Positions 35,053 to 43,610 of a stretch of 64,000 nt of DNA are shown here, piece by piece (position 1 is the stretch's first letter; every line of letters starts with the position of its first letter). The DNA is from Gammaproteobacteria bacterium. GTDB lineage: Bacteria; Pseudomonadota; Gammaproteobacteria; Pseudomonadales; Cellvibrionaceae. The notes below the pieces were generated by a model, which had not been told where the DNA came from, made no database searches, and saw nothing but the letters and a program-made list of their open reading frames with translations. Made by a program: the position numbers and the translations under genes. Where the stretch lies: assembly GCA_004172865.1 (NCBI GenBank), contig SEBV01000004.1, positions 1-64,000 on the forward strand, given 5' to 3'.

Positions 35053-36351
35053 TTAGGGTTTAGGTGCTTCAACAGTGAATTGTTCGTTGATTTCCAATTG
35101 CAGCAATTCAGGAACGGCTTTCATTGAAATTGGCCCTTGTTTAGCGAGCCAATCACCTACTTCAGCTTTGGCAGAACCCGATGGCGAAATACGCGCAACC
35201 ACTTCGATATCTGTAGCTAACGCAAGACTAGCGGCTGGAGACATAGCCATTTTTTCATCGAGCTGAACTGTGGTTGGCAGATCGCTTACTTTGATGCGGG
35301 CAATCGCCAATGGCATGGGCGAACCTTGCCAGGCACGCGCATAGACAAAGACAACCTGATCAGGTTTCGCTTTCGCTTTCGGTCCCAAACTTACGGATAA
35401 GGTTACGGTATACGGCGATTTGGCCGATAGCTCTTCAAGCTTGCCGCCCTCAGCCACAAACGCTTGTTTTGCCTTTTCGATACCTGCTGACAACGCGCGG
35501 CTGCCTTGAGATTCCGGGCCCAATAAATCTACCGATTTTTGCCAGTAGCTAGTCGTCTCGCGATAATCTTTACGGCCATAGGCATCTATTCCGAGCAAGC
35601 CCAAAGCCATAGTGTTTTTGGGGTCTATCGCCAAGGCTTTTTTAGCTAAATCGACAACGGGTGGAGTAATTTGATTTTGGTCGCGCAAGAATAAAGCTTG
35701 TGCAAGCTCAGACAAAACCATGGATGAGTCAGGATCGCGACTTAATAACTCTTGATAAGCTCTAACAGCATCCGCAAAATTTCCCAGCTCCATATGCGTG
35801 CGCGCCAATAAAAACCAGTACTGCAAATTCTCGGGCTCATCTTTTAAGCGCGCCTGATATTCCGTAATTAGTGCTTTCGCGCGAGCGGGATCCGGGTCGC
35901 GATTTTGCAGCATGTCTTGATAATCCTGCTGCAATTTTTCAGCTTGCAACGACTGTACATAAACATCTTGTACGCTGCCGTGTTTTTTATAAAAGAAAAC
36001 TCCACCGAGCAATACTACTACGCTAAAAATCACAATCAGCTTGGTACCTATGCGTTGCGATGAATGAGTATTCAGCGCGCGCAAACTCGTCTCGTCGTCG
36101 AGCAGGTTACGCTCAAGCTCAAGTTTTAATTGTGCAAATTGCTCGGCATCAATTGCTTGGGAGGCGAGATTATTTTCAAGCTCAATAAGATGCTCACGAA
36201 AAATACGTACGTTCTCGGCAAGTTGCTGATCAATCTCGTTCGTGCTTACCAAAGTTGTAGTAGTTGCAGTTCGATAACGCCACAGCGGCCAAACCACAAA
36301 AATAAATGCGAGCAATAAAAGTCCAAGAAGTGAAAGCCATAAGTTCGTCAT
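35053..36351 (-). CDS. ccmI: Cytochrome c biogenesis protein CcmI (TPR)
   Basis: A 432-aa protein. Two membrane segments (about 3-22 and 105-122) flank a leucine-zipper-like cytoplasmic loop (NVRIFREHLIELENNL). The periplasmic part carries TPR-like repeats (LQYWFLLARTHMELGNFADAVRAYQELL) and a C-terminal beta domain. CcmI presents apocytochrome c to the CcmFH ligase. It is the last gene of the ccm cluster; its ATG overlaps the ccmH stop by one base (TAATG). Confidence 0.92.
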   Translation of the reverse strand: MTNLWLSLLGLLLLAFIFVVWPLWRYRTATTTTLVSTNEIDQQLAENVRIFREHLIELENNLASQAIDAEQFAQLKLELERNLLDDETSLRALNTHSSQRIGTKLIVIFSVVVLLGGVFFYKKHGSVQDVYVQSLQAEKLQQDYQDMLQNRDPDPARAKALITEYQARLKDEPENLQYWFLLARTHMELGNFADAVRAYQELLSRDPDSSMVLSELAQALFLRDQNQITPPVVDLAKKALAIDPKNTMALGLLGIDAYGRKDYRETTSYWQKSVDLLGPESQGSRALSAGIEKAKQAFVAEGGKLEELSAKSPYTVTLSVSLGPKAKAKPDQVVFVYARAWQGSPMPLAIARIKVSDLPTTVQLDEKMAMSPAASLALATDIEVVARISPSGSAKAEVGDWLAKQGPISMKAVPELLQLEINEQFTVEAPKP

Positions 36352-36878
36352 TAACGTGGCTCCTCGCCCAAATTATTGGTGCTGCTTTTTGTTGTATTTA
36401 GCAAGGAGTTCAAACGCGCTTGCTCTGTTGTGGTTAATCCCTGACCTTGTTCAACTTGGGCTAGTTGACGGCGCCGACGTAAAATAAATATCAACACAAT
36501 AAAACCTACAACAAGAAGCGTTACAGGCGCTCCCCATAAAACATAGGTCATGGGTGTTACGCGTGGGCGATACAAAATAAAATCGCCATAACGATCAACC
36601 ATGAAATCTACAATTTCTTTATCAGATTTGCCGAGCTTAATCATTTCATAAAGCTCACGGCGTAAATCGGCAGATATGGGAGAATCACTTCCCGCCAGGT
36701 TTTGGTTTTGACATTTGGGGCAGCGCATTTCTTCAATAAAACTTTGGTAGCGCTGACGCTGCAAGTCTGTATCGAACTCATGTGCCTCAATTGCAGCAAA
36801 TGCTCCTATGCTTGTAAAAATTAATGCGATAGTCAGCAAAAATATTTTTATGGAAGAACATCTCGTAGAAAAAACCAT
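36351..36878 (-). CDS. ccmH: Cytochrome c biogenesis thiol oxidoreductase CcmH
   Basis: A 175-aa protein from ATG 36878; an upstream in-frame start at 36938 is less likely. It has a signal/anchor (IKIFLLTIALIFTSIGAFAA), the redox motif in MRCPKCQNQNLAGSD (LRCxxCQN-type, CPKC) and a C-terminal membrane segment (TYVLWGAPVTLLVVGFIVL). It reduces the CXXCH cysteines of apocytochrome c with CcmG. It is separated from ccmG by two tRNA genes on the other strand, so it needs its own promoter or read-through. Confidence 0.93.
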   Translation of the reverse strand: MVFSTRCSSIKIFLLTIALIFTSIGAFAAIEAHEFDTDLQRQRYQSFIEEMRCPKCQNQNLAGSDSPISADLRRELYEMIKLGKSDKEIVDFMVDRYGDFILYRPRVTPMTYVLWGAPVTLLVVGFIVLIFILRRRRQLAQVEQGQGLTTTEQARLNSLLNTTKSSTNNLGEEPR

Positions 36879-37032
36879 TACAAACCCCAAAAATTTAGCT
36901 GGCGAAGTATAACAAGAGTAAAGCGCGCGAGTGAACAATTGCGCTAATTCGTTTAAAAAACAGCGTGTGCGTTTGTTATTTAATCAAAAAATCATTTATT
37001 GCTACAAAATAAAAAAATCTTTGAAAAAAATG

Positions 37033-37060
37033 TTGACCTTAGCTTTCATATCATTAAAAT
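37033..37060 (+). promoter_or_regulatory. tRNA promoter (sigma-70 with GC-rich discriminator)
   Basis: TTGACC at 37033-37038 and TAAAAT at 37055-37060 are 16 bases apart. They are followed by GCGCGACACC, the GC-rich discriminator typical of stringently controlled stable-RNA promoters. The tRNA-Val gene starts 16 bases downstream. Confidence 0.7.
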
Positions 37061-37075
37061 GCGCGACACCTAAAC

Positions 37076-37151
37076 GGGCGGTTAGCTCAGTTGGTAGAGC
37101 AATGCCCTTACAAGGCATGGGTCACAAGTTCGAGTCTTGTACCGCCCACCA
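37076..37151 (+). tRNA. tRNA-Val (anticodon TAC)
   Basis: Full cloverleaf of 76 bases with encoded CCA. Acceptor GGGCGGT/ACCGCCC, D loop AGTTGGTAGA, anticodon loop CTTACAA, T loop TTCGAGT. Confidence 0.96.
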
Positions 37152-37216
37152 GTTCTTTAGGTACCCACTTAGCTCACAAGGCAACAGTGTTATTAACCAA
37201 AGGTTTTACGTTTTGC

Positions 37217-37293
37217 GGACCGGTAGTTCAGCCGGTTAGAATGCCGGCCTGTCACGCCGGAGGTCGCGGGTTCGAGCCCCGTCCGGTCCGCCA
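37217..37293 (+). tRNA. tRNA-Asp (anticodon GTC)
   Basis: 77 bases with encoded CCA. Acceptor GGACCGG/CCGGTCC, discriminator G, anticodon loop CTGTCAC, T loop TTCGAGC. Lies 65 bases after tRNA-Val and probably shares its transcript. Confidence 0.96.
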
Positions 37294-37321
37294 CTATTCC
37301 CTACTGAATTCGTTGTAAAGA

Positions 37322-37347
37322 AAAGCTCCTACAGGGGCTTTTTTTAT
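37322..37347 (+). terminator. Terminator after the tRNA pair (possibly bidirectional)
   Basis: AGCTCC-TACA-GGGGCT forms a 6-bp hairpin followed by TTTTTTT on the plus strand. On the minus strand it is followed by TTTTC and may also end the ccmG transcript, whose stop is 74 bases away. Confidence 0.75.
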
Positions 37348-37420
37348 ATCTGCAATTTATCGCTTAAAAAATTACTATCGGTTTTAAATGCAATTATTTT
37401 TACTAAAGCTTGGAGCATTT

Positions 37421-37951
37421 TTACTGCAAGCTTTTAATGATCGGTTCAATGGTATTCGTCCAGACTTTCTGATTTAAATCGCCGATGTGTTTGTAGCGAA
37501 TAACGCCTTGCTTATCGACCACGTAGGTTTCAGGCGCACCAAATACACCTAAATCCAAACCTACTCGCCCTTCTTCATCGATGAGAATTTCGTCATAAGG
37601 ATTTCCTAATTGCGCTATCCAGCGCTGCGCATCAGCGGTGTTGTCTTTGTAATCAAGACCCACAATATGCAAACCTTGTTGCTGTAATTGATTTAAAAAT
37701 GCGTGCTCTTCGCGACAAGTGACGCACCAGGTCGCCCATACATTTAATAAGGTAACCTGCCCTAACAAAATATTTTCGCTTTTAGATTCTTCCGGATTCG
37801 CCAAACGCGGCAACGAAAATTTCGGCACAGATTTATTTAATAACGCGGAAGGCATTTCGTTAGGATCTAATGATAGCCCCCGAAAAAATAATGCTATAAG
37901 AACAGCAAATATAACGATGGGAATAAATAAAAATAACCGCTGTTTATTCAT
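37421..37951 (-). CDS. ccmG: Thiol:disulfide interchange protein CcmG/DsbE, copy 2
   Basis: A 176-aa membrane-anchored thioredoxin. The N-terminal anchor (about 5-25) is followed by the DsbE domain with active site WATWCVTCREEH and the downstream GAPETYVVDKQGVIRYKH cis-Pro region. It keeps apocytochrome c cysteines reduced together with CcmH. It lies 21 bases after a near-identical copy and has the usual WCxxC motif, so it is probably the functional standard CcmG. Confidence 0.92.
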   Translation of the reverse strand: MNKQRLFLFIPIVIFAVLIALFFRGLSLDPNEMPSALLNKSVPKFSLPRLANPEESKSENILLGQVTLLNVWATWCVTCREEHAFLNQLQQQGLHIVGLDYKDNTADAQRWIAQLGNPYDEILIDEEGRVGLDLGVFGAPETYVVDKQGVIRYKHIGDLNQKVWTNTIEPIIKSLQ

Positions 37952-37972
37952 TACTTACAATTCACTTTTGTA

Positions 37973-38512
37973 TCAAATTTGTTGTTGAAGGTTTTTTACG
38001 ATAGGCTGAATAGTCTCGTCCCAGACTCGCTGATTTAAATCACCTATGTGTTTGTAACGAATAACGCCGTGTTTATCGATAACATAGGTTTCAGGTAAGC
38101 CGAACACACCTAAATCCAATCCTAATCTTCCTTCTTCATCCACAATAATATCGTCATAGGGATTGCCCAACTGTGCAATCCATCGTTGAGCATCAACGGT
38201 GTCATCTTTGTGATCGACGCCAACAATATGAATCCCTTGCGAACTTAATTGTCTGAGAAATGCATGCTCCTCTTTACAAGTGACGCAGGTTGTTGCCCAT
38301 ACGTTTAACAAAGTGACCTTGCCCTGCAATGAGTTTTGCGTTTGTAATTCTTGTAAATTTTCTAACCGCGGTAAGGAAAATTGCGGCACCGGTTTATTCA
38401 ATAAAGCTGAAGGCATTGCATTGGGGTCGAGCGATAAACCCCGAAAAAATAGGCCAAGTAACACAACAAATATAAATAACGGAATAAATAAAAATGACCG
38501 TTGTTTATTCAT
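37973..38512 (-). CDS. Thiol:disulfide interchange protein CcmG/DsbE, copy 1 (TCVTC active site)
   Basis: A 179-aa tandem paralogue of the next gene; the N-terminus and most of the domain align residue for residue. ATG 38512 overlaps the ccmF stop, the standard ccmF-ccmG coupling; the longer frame to 38608 lies inside ccmF. The active site reads WATTCVTCKEEH, so Trp before the first Cys is Thr. Both cysteines and the PETYVIDKHGVIRYKH segment remain. Redox potential or partner choice may differ from copy 2. Confidence 0.9.
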   Translation of the reverse strand: MNKQRSFLFIPLFIFVVLLGLFFRGLSLDPNAMPSALLNKPVPQFSLPRLENLQELQTQNSLQGKVTLLNVWATTCVTCKEEHAFLRQLSSQGIHIVGVDHKDDTVDAQRWIAQLGNPYDDIIVDEEGRLGLDLGVFGLPETYVIDKHGVIRYKHIGDLNQRVWDETIQPIVKNLQQQI

Positions 38513-40526
38513 TTGTCGCGAGGCCTGCATTGATAACTTTTGATGATGCCGATTCAGTAACCAGTATTTTTTTGCGATAACGCTTATCCGCAACTGCCAA
38601 TACAGCACCGAACGCCATCATAAGCGCACCTAACCAAATCCAGCGTACAAATGGCTTAACGTGAACGCGCACAGCCCAAGCGTTGTCGCTCACGGGTTCG
38701 CCCATGGCAACGTAAATATCGCGGAATAATCCGGTATCGAGAGCAACTTCAGTCATTAAATTACCGCGCGCATAATAACGGCGTTTTTGAGGATGCATGT
38801 CATTCAGCGCTGTGCCGTTATAGGCGACGGTGATAAATGCTTCATCAGCAATATAATTTGGGCCTTTAACTTTTTGCAGTGACTGCAAGGTAAATTCATA
38901 GCCCAATAAATTTACAGTTTTATGCTCTTCCATACGCAAGTCGCGCTCAATGGAATAGATACTGGTGAGCGATACTCCAATTAAAGTGACTGCAATACCC
39001 AAATGCGCAATTACCATGGCGTAGTAACTTAGGCTAATTTTTTTCAAACCCGATAAAAAAGAATCTGAATTGCGTAAGCGATAAATAAAATCGGCAACTA
39101 ATGCTGTTGTTATCCAACTGGAAAGAAATACTGCAACGACGGCTGAGAATTTATATTCATCGCGATATAACCATGGAAATATCAGTGCAAAAACCAAACT
39201 AATAAACCAGGGCTTCCATAACAATTTAAGAATTTGCTGAGGATTAGTGCGCTTCCAATTCGCGACTGGGCCAAATGCCATAAGCGCACTTAAAACTCCC
39301 ATCAACGGCAAAAAGAAGAAATTAAAATAAGGTGGACCTACTGAAATTTTTCCCCAATGCAAAGCATCTGCGATTAATGGATAAAGCGTGCCTAACAACA
39401 CTGTGAGCATCACCACGCATAAAATGATGTTGTTCCCCATGAGCAAAGTTTCGCGAGAAAACCAGCTGAAACCTATTTCGCTTTTTACAACGGGCGCGCG
39501 CAACGCATAGAGAATTAGCGAGCCGCCCACGATAACGCCTAGGAAAACCAGTACAAATAATCCACGCTCAGGATCATTAGCAAAGGCGTGTACAGATGTA
39601 AGCACACCGGAACGAACTAAAAATGTTCCAAGCAAACTTAATGAAAACGTAAAAATCGCCAACAAAATAGTCCAGCTTTTAAATAAGCTGCGTTTTTCTG
39701 TTACGGCTAGTGAGTGAATTAATGCGGTGCCGACTAACCACGGCATAAAGGATGCATTTTCTACAGGGTCCCAAAACCACCAACCGCCCCAACCTAATTC
39801 GTAATAGGCCCACCAGCTACCGAGTGCGATACCGACTGATAAAAATCCCCATGCCATAGTTGCCCACGGGCGCGACCAACGTGCCCAAGCGCTATCTAAA
39901 CGGCCAGTAATTAATGCGGCAATGGCGAATGCAAAAACAACACTAAAACCAACGTAACCCATATACAAAACGGGAGGATGAATAACGAATCCGGGATCTT
40001 GCAAGAGCGGATTTAGATCGCTGCCATCTTGTGGCGGAATAGGAAGAATGCGGTCGAAAGGATTCGATGTTAGCAGCATAAATAATAAGAAACCGACCGC
40101 GATAAAACCGAGCACAGCAAGAACTCTGGCTTGCATATCTAGCGGCAATGATTTGCTAAAAATTGCTACCGCAAAAGTCCAGCCGGACAACATAAAAATC
40201 CACAAGAGTAATGAACCTTCATGGCCGCCCCAGACTGCGCAAATTTTATAGTAATACGGCAGCAAGCTATTTGAATTGCTGGCAACGTATTTCACCGAGA
40301 AATCATCGTGTGCGAATGAATAGGTTAAGCAAAAAAATGCGATAGCGATAAAAACAAAAAAACCAGTTGCAAGCGAACGCCCGGTGTTCATTAATAATTG
40401 ATTACCGTAATGCGCGCCTAACATCGGCAACACAAACAATGCAAAACTTAAACACAGCGCGAGAACTAAAGCGAAGTGACCAAGCTCTGGAATCATGAGC
40501 GTGGAGAAAAAAGCATTAGGCTCCAT
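38505..40526 (-). CDS. ccmF: Haem lyase / cytochrome c synthase subunit CcmF
   Basis: A 673-aa multi-pass membrane protein. The tryptophan-rich haem-handling motif WWAYYELGWGGWWFWDPVE is present at about residue 233. About fifteen hydrophobic segments surround it, and a large periplasmic domain near the C-terminus ends before KRYRKK. CcmF with CcmH joins haem to the CXXCH cysteines. AGGGG lies six bases before ATG 40526, which overlaps the ccmE stop by 11 bases; ATG 40493 (MIPELGHF) is an alternative start. Confidence 0.96.
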   Translation of the reverse strand: MEPNAFFSTLMIPELGHFALVLALCLSFALFVLPMLGAHYGNQLLMNTGRSLATGFFVFIAIAFFCLTYSFAHDDFSVKYVASNSNSLLPYYYKICAVWGGHEGSLLLWIFMLSGWTFAVAIFSKSLPLDMQARVLAVLGFIAVGFLLFMLLTSNPFDRILPIPPQDGSDLNPLLQDPGFVIHPPVLYMGYVGFSVVFAFAIAALITGRLDSAWARWSRPWATMAWGFLSVGIALGSWWAYYELGWGGWWFWDPVENASFMPWLVGTALIHSLAVTEKRSLFKSWTILLAIFTFSLSLLGTFLVRSGVLTSVHAFANDPERGLFVLVFLGVIVGGSLILYALRAPVVKSEIGFSWFSRETLLMGNNIILCVVMLTVLLGTLYPLIADALHWGKISVGPPYFNFFFLPLMGVLSALMAFGPVANWKRTNPQQILKLLWKPWFISLVFALIFPWLYRDEYKFSAVVAVFLSSWITTALVADFIYRLRNSDSFLSGLKKISLSYYAMVIAHLGIAVTLIGVSLTSIYSIERDLRMEEHKTVNLLGYEFTLQSLQKVKGPNYIADEAFITVAYNGTALNDMHPQKRRYYARGNLMTEVALDTGLFRDIYVAMGEPVSDNAWAVRVHVKPFVRWIWLGALMMAFGAVLAVADKRYRKKILVTESASSKVINAGLATNE

Positions 40527-41004
40527 TTTTTAACCCCTTACATATGGCTTGATCATTTTTATGCTCTTCTTCTTTTTTCTGATCGCTTTGCTGGTTCATG
40601 CTGGCAACTTCAGGTGGAGTGTAAGTTTCATCGTGTTTTGCCAACACCTGGTCGGCAATAAACACACCTTTATCATCCACCTTTCCATTGACGACTGCGG
40701 CTTCACCTTCGGCAAATAGGTCAGGCAAAATTCCAGTGAATTTTACCGGAACATCTGCAGCGCCATCGGTGAGAATAAAGTTGATATCCAAACTATCTTT
40801 TGCTCGCACAACACTGCCGGGCTTCACGCAACCGCCGCCGCGAATGTTGCGATTCGGTGGTACTTCACCTGCCGCTATTTTACTGGGAGGATAAAATAAA
40901 TTTATGTTTTCACGCATTGCATAGGCGATTAGCCCCACGGCGATACTCGTGACGACAACCCCGGCGATAACAAATAACAAACGTTGCTTACGAACTGGAT
41001 GCAT
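40516..41004 (-). CDS. ccmE: Haem chaperone CcmE
   Basis: A 162-aa protein with an N-terminal anchor (RLLFVIAGVVVTSIAVGLIAY), an OB-fold beta barrel and the covalent haem-binding histidine in LAKHDETYTPPEV, the canonical HxxxY motif. The C-terminal tail is charged and dispensable-looking. It receives haem from CcmC and passes it to CcmF. ATG 41004 (MHPVRKQRLL) is used; ATG four codons upstream is possible. Confidence 0.95.
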   Translation of the reverse strand: MHPVRKQRLLFVIAGVVVTSIAVGLIAYAMRENINLFYPPSKIAAGEVPPNRNIRGGGCVKPGSVVRAKDSLDINFILTDGAADVPVKFTGILPDLFAEGEAAVVNGKVDDKGVFIADQVLAKHDETYTPPEVASMNQQSDQKKEEEHKNDQAICKGLKNGA

Positions 41005-41030
41005 AATTGGCTTCAACTAAAAGGCTAGAG

Positions 41031-41228
41031 TTACTGCGAATTTTCTGGTGATTTTTTTTGTAAGTGGAGCAATTTTTTTTGTTGCTTTAAAAATGTTTTC
41101 TTGCTCAATACAGGAGCTAATGTTAAATAAATTAAAATTGCATAAACGATGACATAACTCGCCCACACAAAAGCCCCATGACCGCCCATCTTTAAAAACG
41201 CATCTACACTATCAAATTGGAATTTCAT
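41031..41228 (-). CDS. ccmD: Haem exporter subunit CcmD
   Basis: A 65-aa single-pass membrane protein. It has the typical start FDSVDAFLKMGGHGAFVWASY, a membrane segment and a basic tail. CcmD helps release haem-loaded CcmE from CcmABC. Its ATG overlaps the ccmC stop by one base (TAATG). Confidence 0.93.
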   Translation of the reverse strand: MKFQFDSVDAFLKMGGHGAFVWASYVIVYAILIYLTLAPVLSKKTFLKQQKKLLHLQKKSPENSQ

Positions 41229-41989
41229 TACGCTTTATCCCCTTTTGACGGAACGCCTGAAGCCAAATCTTTTACCCATTGCGTTTTACTTTCGCGACGC
41301 AAAATTTCAGCGCGGGTATACAAAATTAACACCAGCGTAAAAAATATATAACTTGCAGCGATCATTGTGAATAAAGGGTACAGCATTGAAATATGAATCT
41401 TTGGGGCGCTGGTTAAATTTAAACTCGCTGGCTGGTGCAGCGTGTACCACCAATCCACGGATTTATAGATAATAGGGATATTTACCGTGCCTACCAACGC
41501 CAAAATTGCGCTCGCTTTATCCGCGGTATCGCGGCTTTGAAATGCGTTTTGCAAGGCGATAATGCCAAGATATAAAAAGGACAATACTAAATAGGATGTC
41601 ATACGACCGTCCCATTCCCACCAGGTTCCCCACGTAGGTCTGCCCCAAATTGAGCCTGTTGCCAATACGATAATCGTGAACGCAAAACCAATGGGCGCTG
41701 CAGATTTCATCACCATGTACGGCAATTTCATTTTCCAAATTAAACCGACCGCACCGGCGATTGCCATAATGTAGTAGCAAGCCATTGATATGAAGGCGAC
41801 TGGCACATGAACATAGATGATGCGGTAGCTGTCTTTTTGTTTGGCATCCATGGGCGCAAAACCTAAACCCCAAACAGTGCCAACCAGTAATAAGCCCCAG
41901 GCAAGGATAACCAGCCATGGAACCCAGGCATCAGTTTTTTCATAAAACCAGCGCGGTGAACCTAAACGATGAAACCATTGCCAATTCAT
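41228..41989 (-). CDS. ccmC: Haem transporter CcmC
   Basis: A 253-aa protein with six membrane segments and the Trp-rich motif WGRPTWGTWWEWDGRMTS for haem binding, flanked by conserved histidines (VHVPVAF, YTLHQPAS). ATG 41989 (MNWQWFHRLGSP) has GAGAG seven bases upstream; the frame is open ten codons further. It loads haem on CcmE. Confidence 0.96.
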   Translation of the reverse strand: MNWQWFHRLGSPRWFYEKTDAWVPWLVILAWGLLLVGTVWGLGFAPMDAKQKDSYRIIYVHVPVAFISMACYYIMAIAGAVGLIWKMKLPYMVMKSAAPIGFAFTIIVLATGSIWGRPTWGTWWEWDGRMTSYLVLSFLYLGIIALQNAFQSRDTADKASAILALVGTVNIPIIYKSVDWWYTLHQPASLNLTSAPKIHISMLYPLFTMIAASYIFFTLVLILYTRAEILRRESKTQWVKDLASGVPSKGDKA

Positions 41990-42034
41990 AAATAATCTCT
42001 CTTGCTTATTGTTAGCCATTCAAACTTATTATTT

Positions 42035-42715
42035 TTAGCCGTTGACACTTACACGTAATGCGCCTGCCGTGGCGAGCGGAGCCAATAATAACGCTATCGC
42101 CAGAATTGCTCCTAATACTGCGAGTTGCACATCAAAAGGATTGCCGCGCGCGGCTTCTGTCACGGCACTTGCACCGAAAATCAGGATGGGTACGTAGAGC
42201 GGCATAACGATCAACGAGATCAATAATCCGCCTTTACGTAAACCTACCGTTAGTGCCGCACCTACCGCACCAATTAAACTCATCGCCGCCGAACCAATTA
42301 AAAGTGATGAGCACAAAGCAATAAATGCTCCACTTGGCAGAGAAAGCATCCCACCGAGCAAAGGTGACAAGAGCGTTAGGGGCAAACCCGTCGCTAACCA
42401 ATAGGCCAACACCTTGGCGAGGACGCTTAAGTAAAGCGGATGTGGCGATATGAGTAACTGCTCAAGCGTTCCATCATCGAAGTCGCTACGGAAGAGATTA
42501 TCCAGCGACAGCAGGGTCGCCAGCAGCGCCATTACCCATAATATCCCTGGGGCTATTCGCATTAAAAGTGCTTTTTCCGGCCCTATTCCTAGCGGAATCA
42601 GGCTAATAGCAATGAGGAAAAACACCAATGGATTGATCATTTCGCCCTTATGACGAAATGCTAATAACAGGTCGCGACGAAAAGTGGCACCAAATAAAGA
42701 AGGTGACTTAGCCAT
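42035..42715 (-). CDS. ccmB: Haem exporter subunit CcmB
   Basis: A 226-aa six-segment membrane protein. The start FRRDLLLAFRHKGEMINPLVFF and the SDFDDGTLEQLLISP loop are characteristic. It is the permease of the CcmAB ABC transporter, which drives release of holo-CcmE. The start is ATG 42715 (MAKSPSLFG), overlapping the ccmA end; ATG 42721 is equally possible. Confidence 0.94.
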   Translation of the reverse strand: MAKSPSLFGATFRRDLLLAFRHKGEMINPLVFFLIAISLIPLGIGPEKALLMRIAPGILWVMALLATLLSLDNLFRSDFDDGTLEQLLISPHPLYLSVLAKVLAYWLATGLPLTLLSPLLGGMLSLPSGAFIALCSSLLIGSAAMSLIGAVGAALTVGLRKGGLLISLIVMPLYVPILIFGASAVTEAARGNPFDVQLAVLGAILAIALLLAPLATAGALRVSVNG

Positions 42716-43373
42716 GAGCATTTTCACCGACTGTTGAATTTTCAGCAAAATCCTGTAAATCGAGCGTCTGCAACTGTGGAAAACGAATATCCTGGTGGGA
42801 TGTAACCAACACCAATCCACCTGCTGAAGCATGAGCAATCAAGCGATTTTCCAATTTAGCGATGCCCGCTTTATCAAGCGCGGTGAATGGTTCATCCAAA
42901 ATCCAGATGCTGGCCTTACTGAATTCCAACCGCGCTAAGGCAACGCGACGCGATTGTCCTGCGGAAAGCTGAAAGCATGGCGTATCTTCATAACCGGCGA
43001 GATTTACTTGTTCGAGTGCGGCTAGAAGTTGTGCGTCGCTAACTGCGCCTTGCAAGGCTGCGTACCAACGTAAATTCTCAAGCGGCGTCAGGGACTTTTT
43101 AACCCCTGGTAAATGCCCCAAATACAGAAGTTCACTTGCGAATTCCCAGTTAACCTTATTGATTAATTCGCCTTTAAAAAGAATTTCGCCCTGATATTCG
43201 CGACTAACGCCAGCCAGAATACGCAATAAAGTTGTTTTGCCGCTGCCATTCGGCCCAAGAACTTGTACCGCCTGCCCTGCATAAAAACGCGTGTTGAGCT
43301 GAGAGAACAAAATACGTTCGTCGCGCTCACAGGCCAGATTATGCAATTCAAGAAGAACAGGAGCCGATGTCAA
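42708..43373 (-). CDS. ccmA: Haem exporter ATP-binding protein CcmA
   Basis: A 221-aa ABC ATPase. Walker A LGPNGSGKTTLLRILAG, signature FQLSAGQSRRVALARL, Walker B SIWILDEPFTALD and switch His in VTSHQD are all present. It energises CcmABCD. It is the first gene of the ccm operon. The promoter must lie in 43374-43610, shared with the divergent fliK-like gene. Confidence 0.95.
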   Translation of the reverse strand: MTSAPVLLELHNLACERDERILFSQLNTRFYAGQAVQVLGPNGSGKTTLLRILAGVSREYQGEILFKGELINKVNWEFASELLYLGHLPGVKKSLTPLENLRWYAALQGAVSDAQLLAALEQVNLAGYEDTPCFQLSAGQSRRVALARLEFSKASIWILDEPFTALDKAGIAKLENRLIAHASAGGLVLVTSHQDIRFPQLQTLDLQDFAENSTVGENAHG

Positions 43374-43610
43374 AAGGAAATTCCAGCTGAATGAAGGTTT
43401 TATAAGAAGAACTCAGGATTTACACCCGGAGGTCGCTATACTCAATAAATCTTGTATTCATAAACGCGCTTGGGCCTTATTGAAGCGTGTAGATTATCGA
43501 GCCATGATTTTGACGGGCGATTATAGCCTCAGCCCTTGAGTCTTTCACGCGTTATTAATATCAGTCGCCAAGAAACCAAAGCAATGCTCAAACCGGATAA
43601 AACCTGAACA

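Noticed and set aside
37076..37293. tRNA genes as attachment sites of an integrated element inside ccm
   Set aside because: No integrase, no repeated tRNA 3' end and no foreign genes between ccmG and ccmH.
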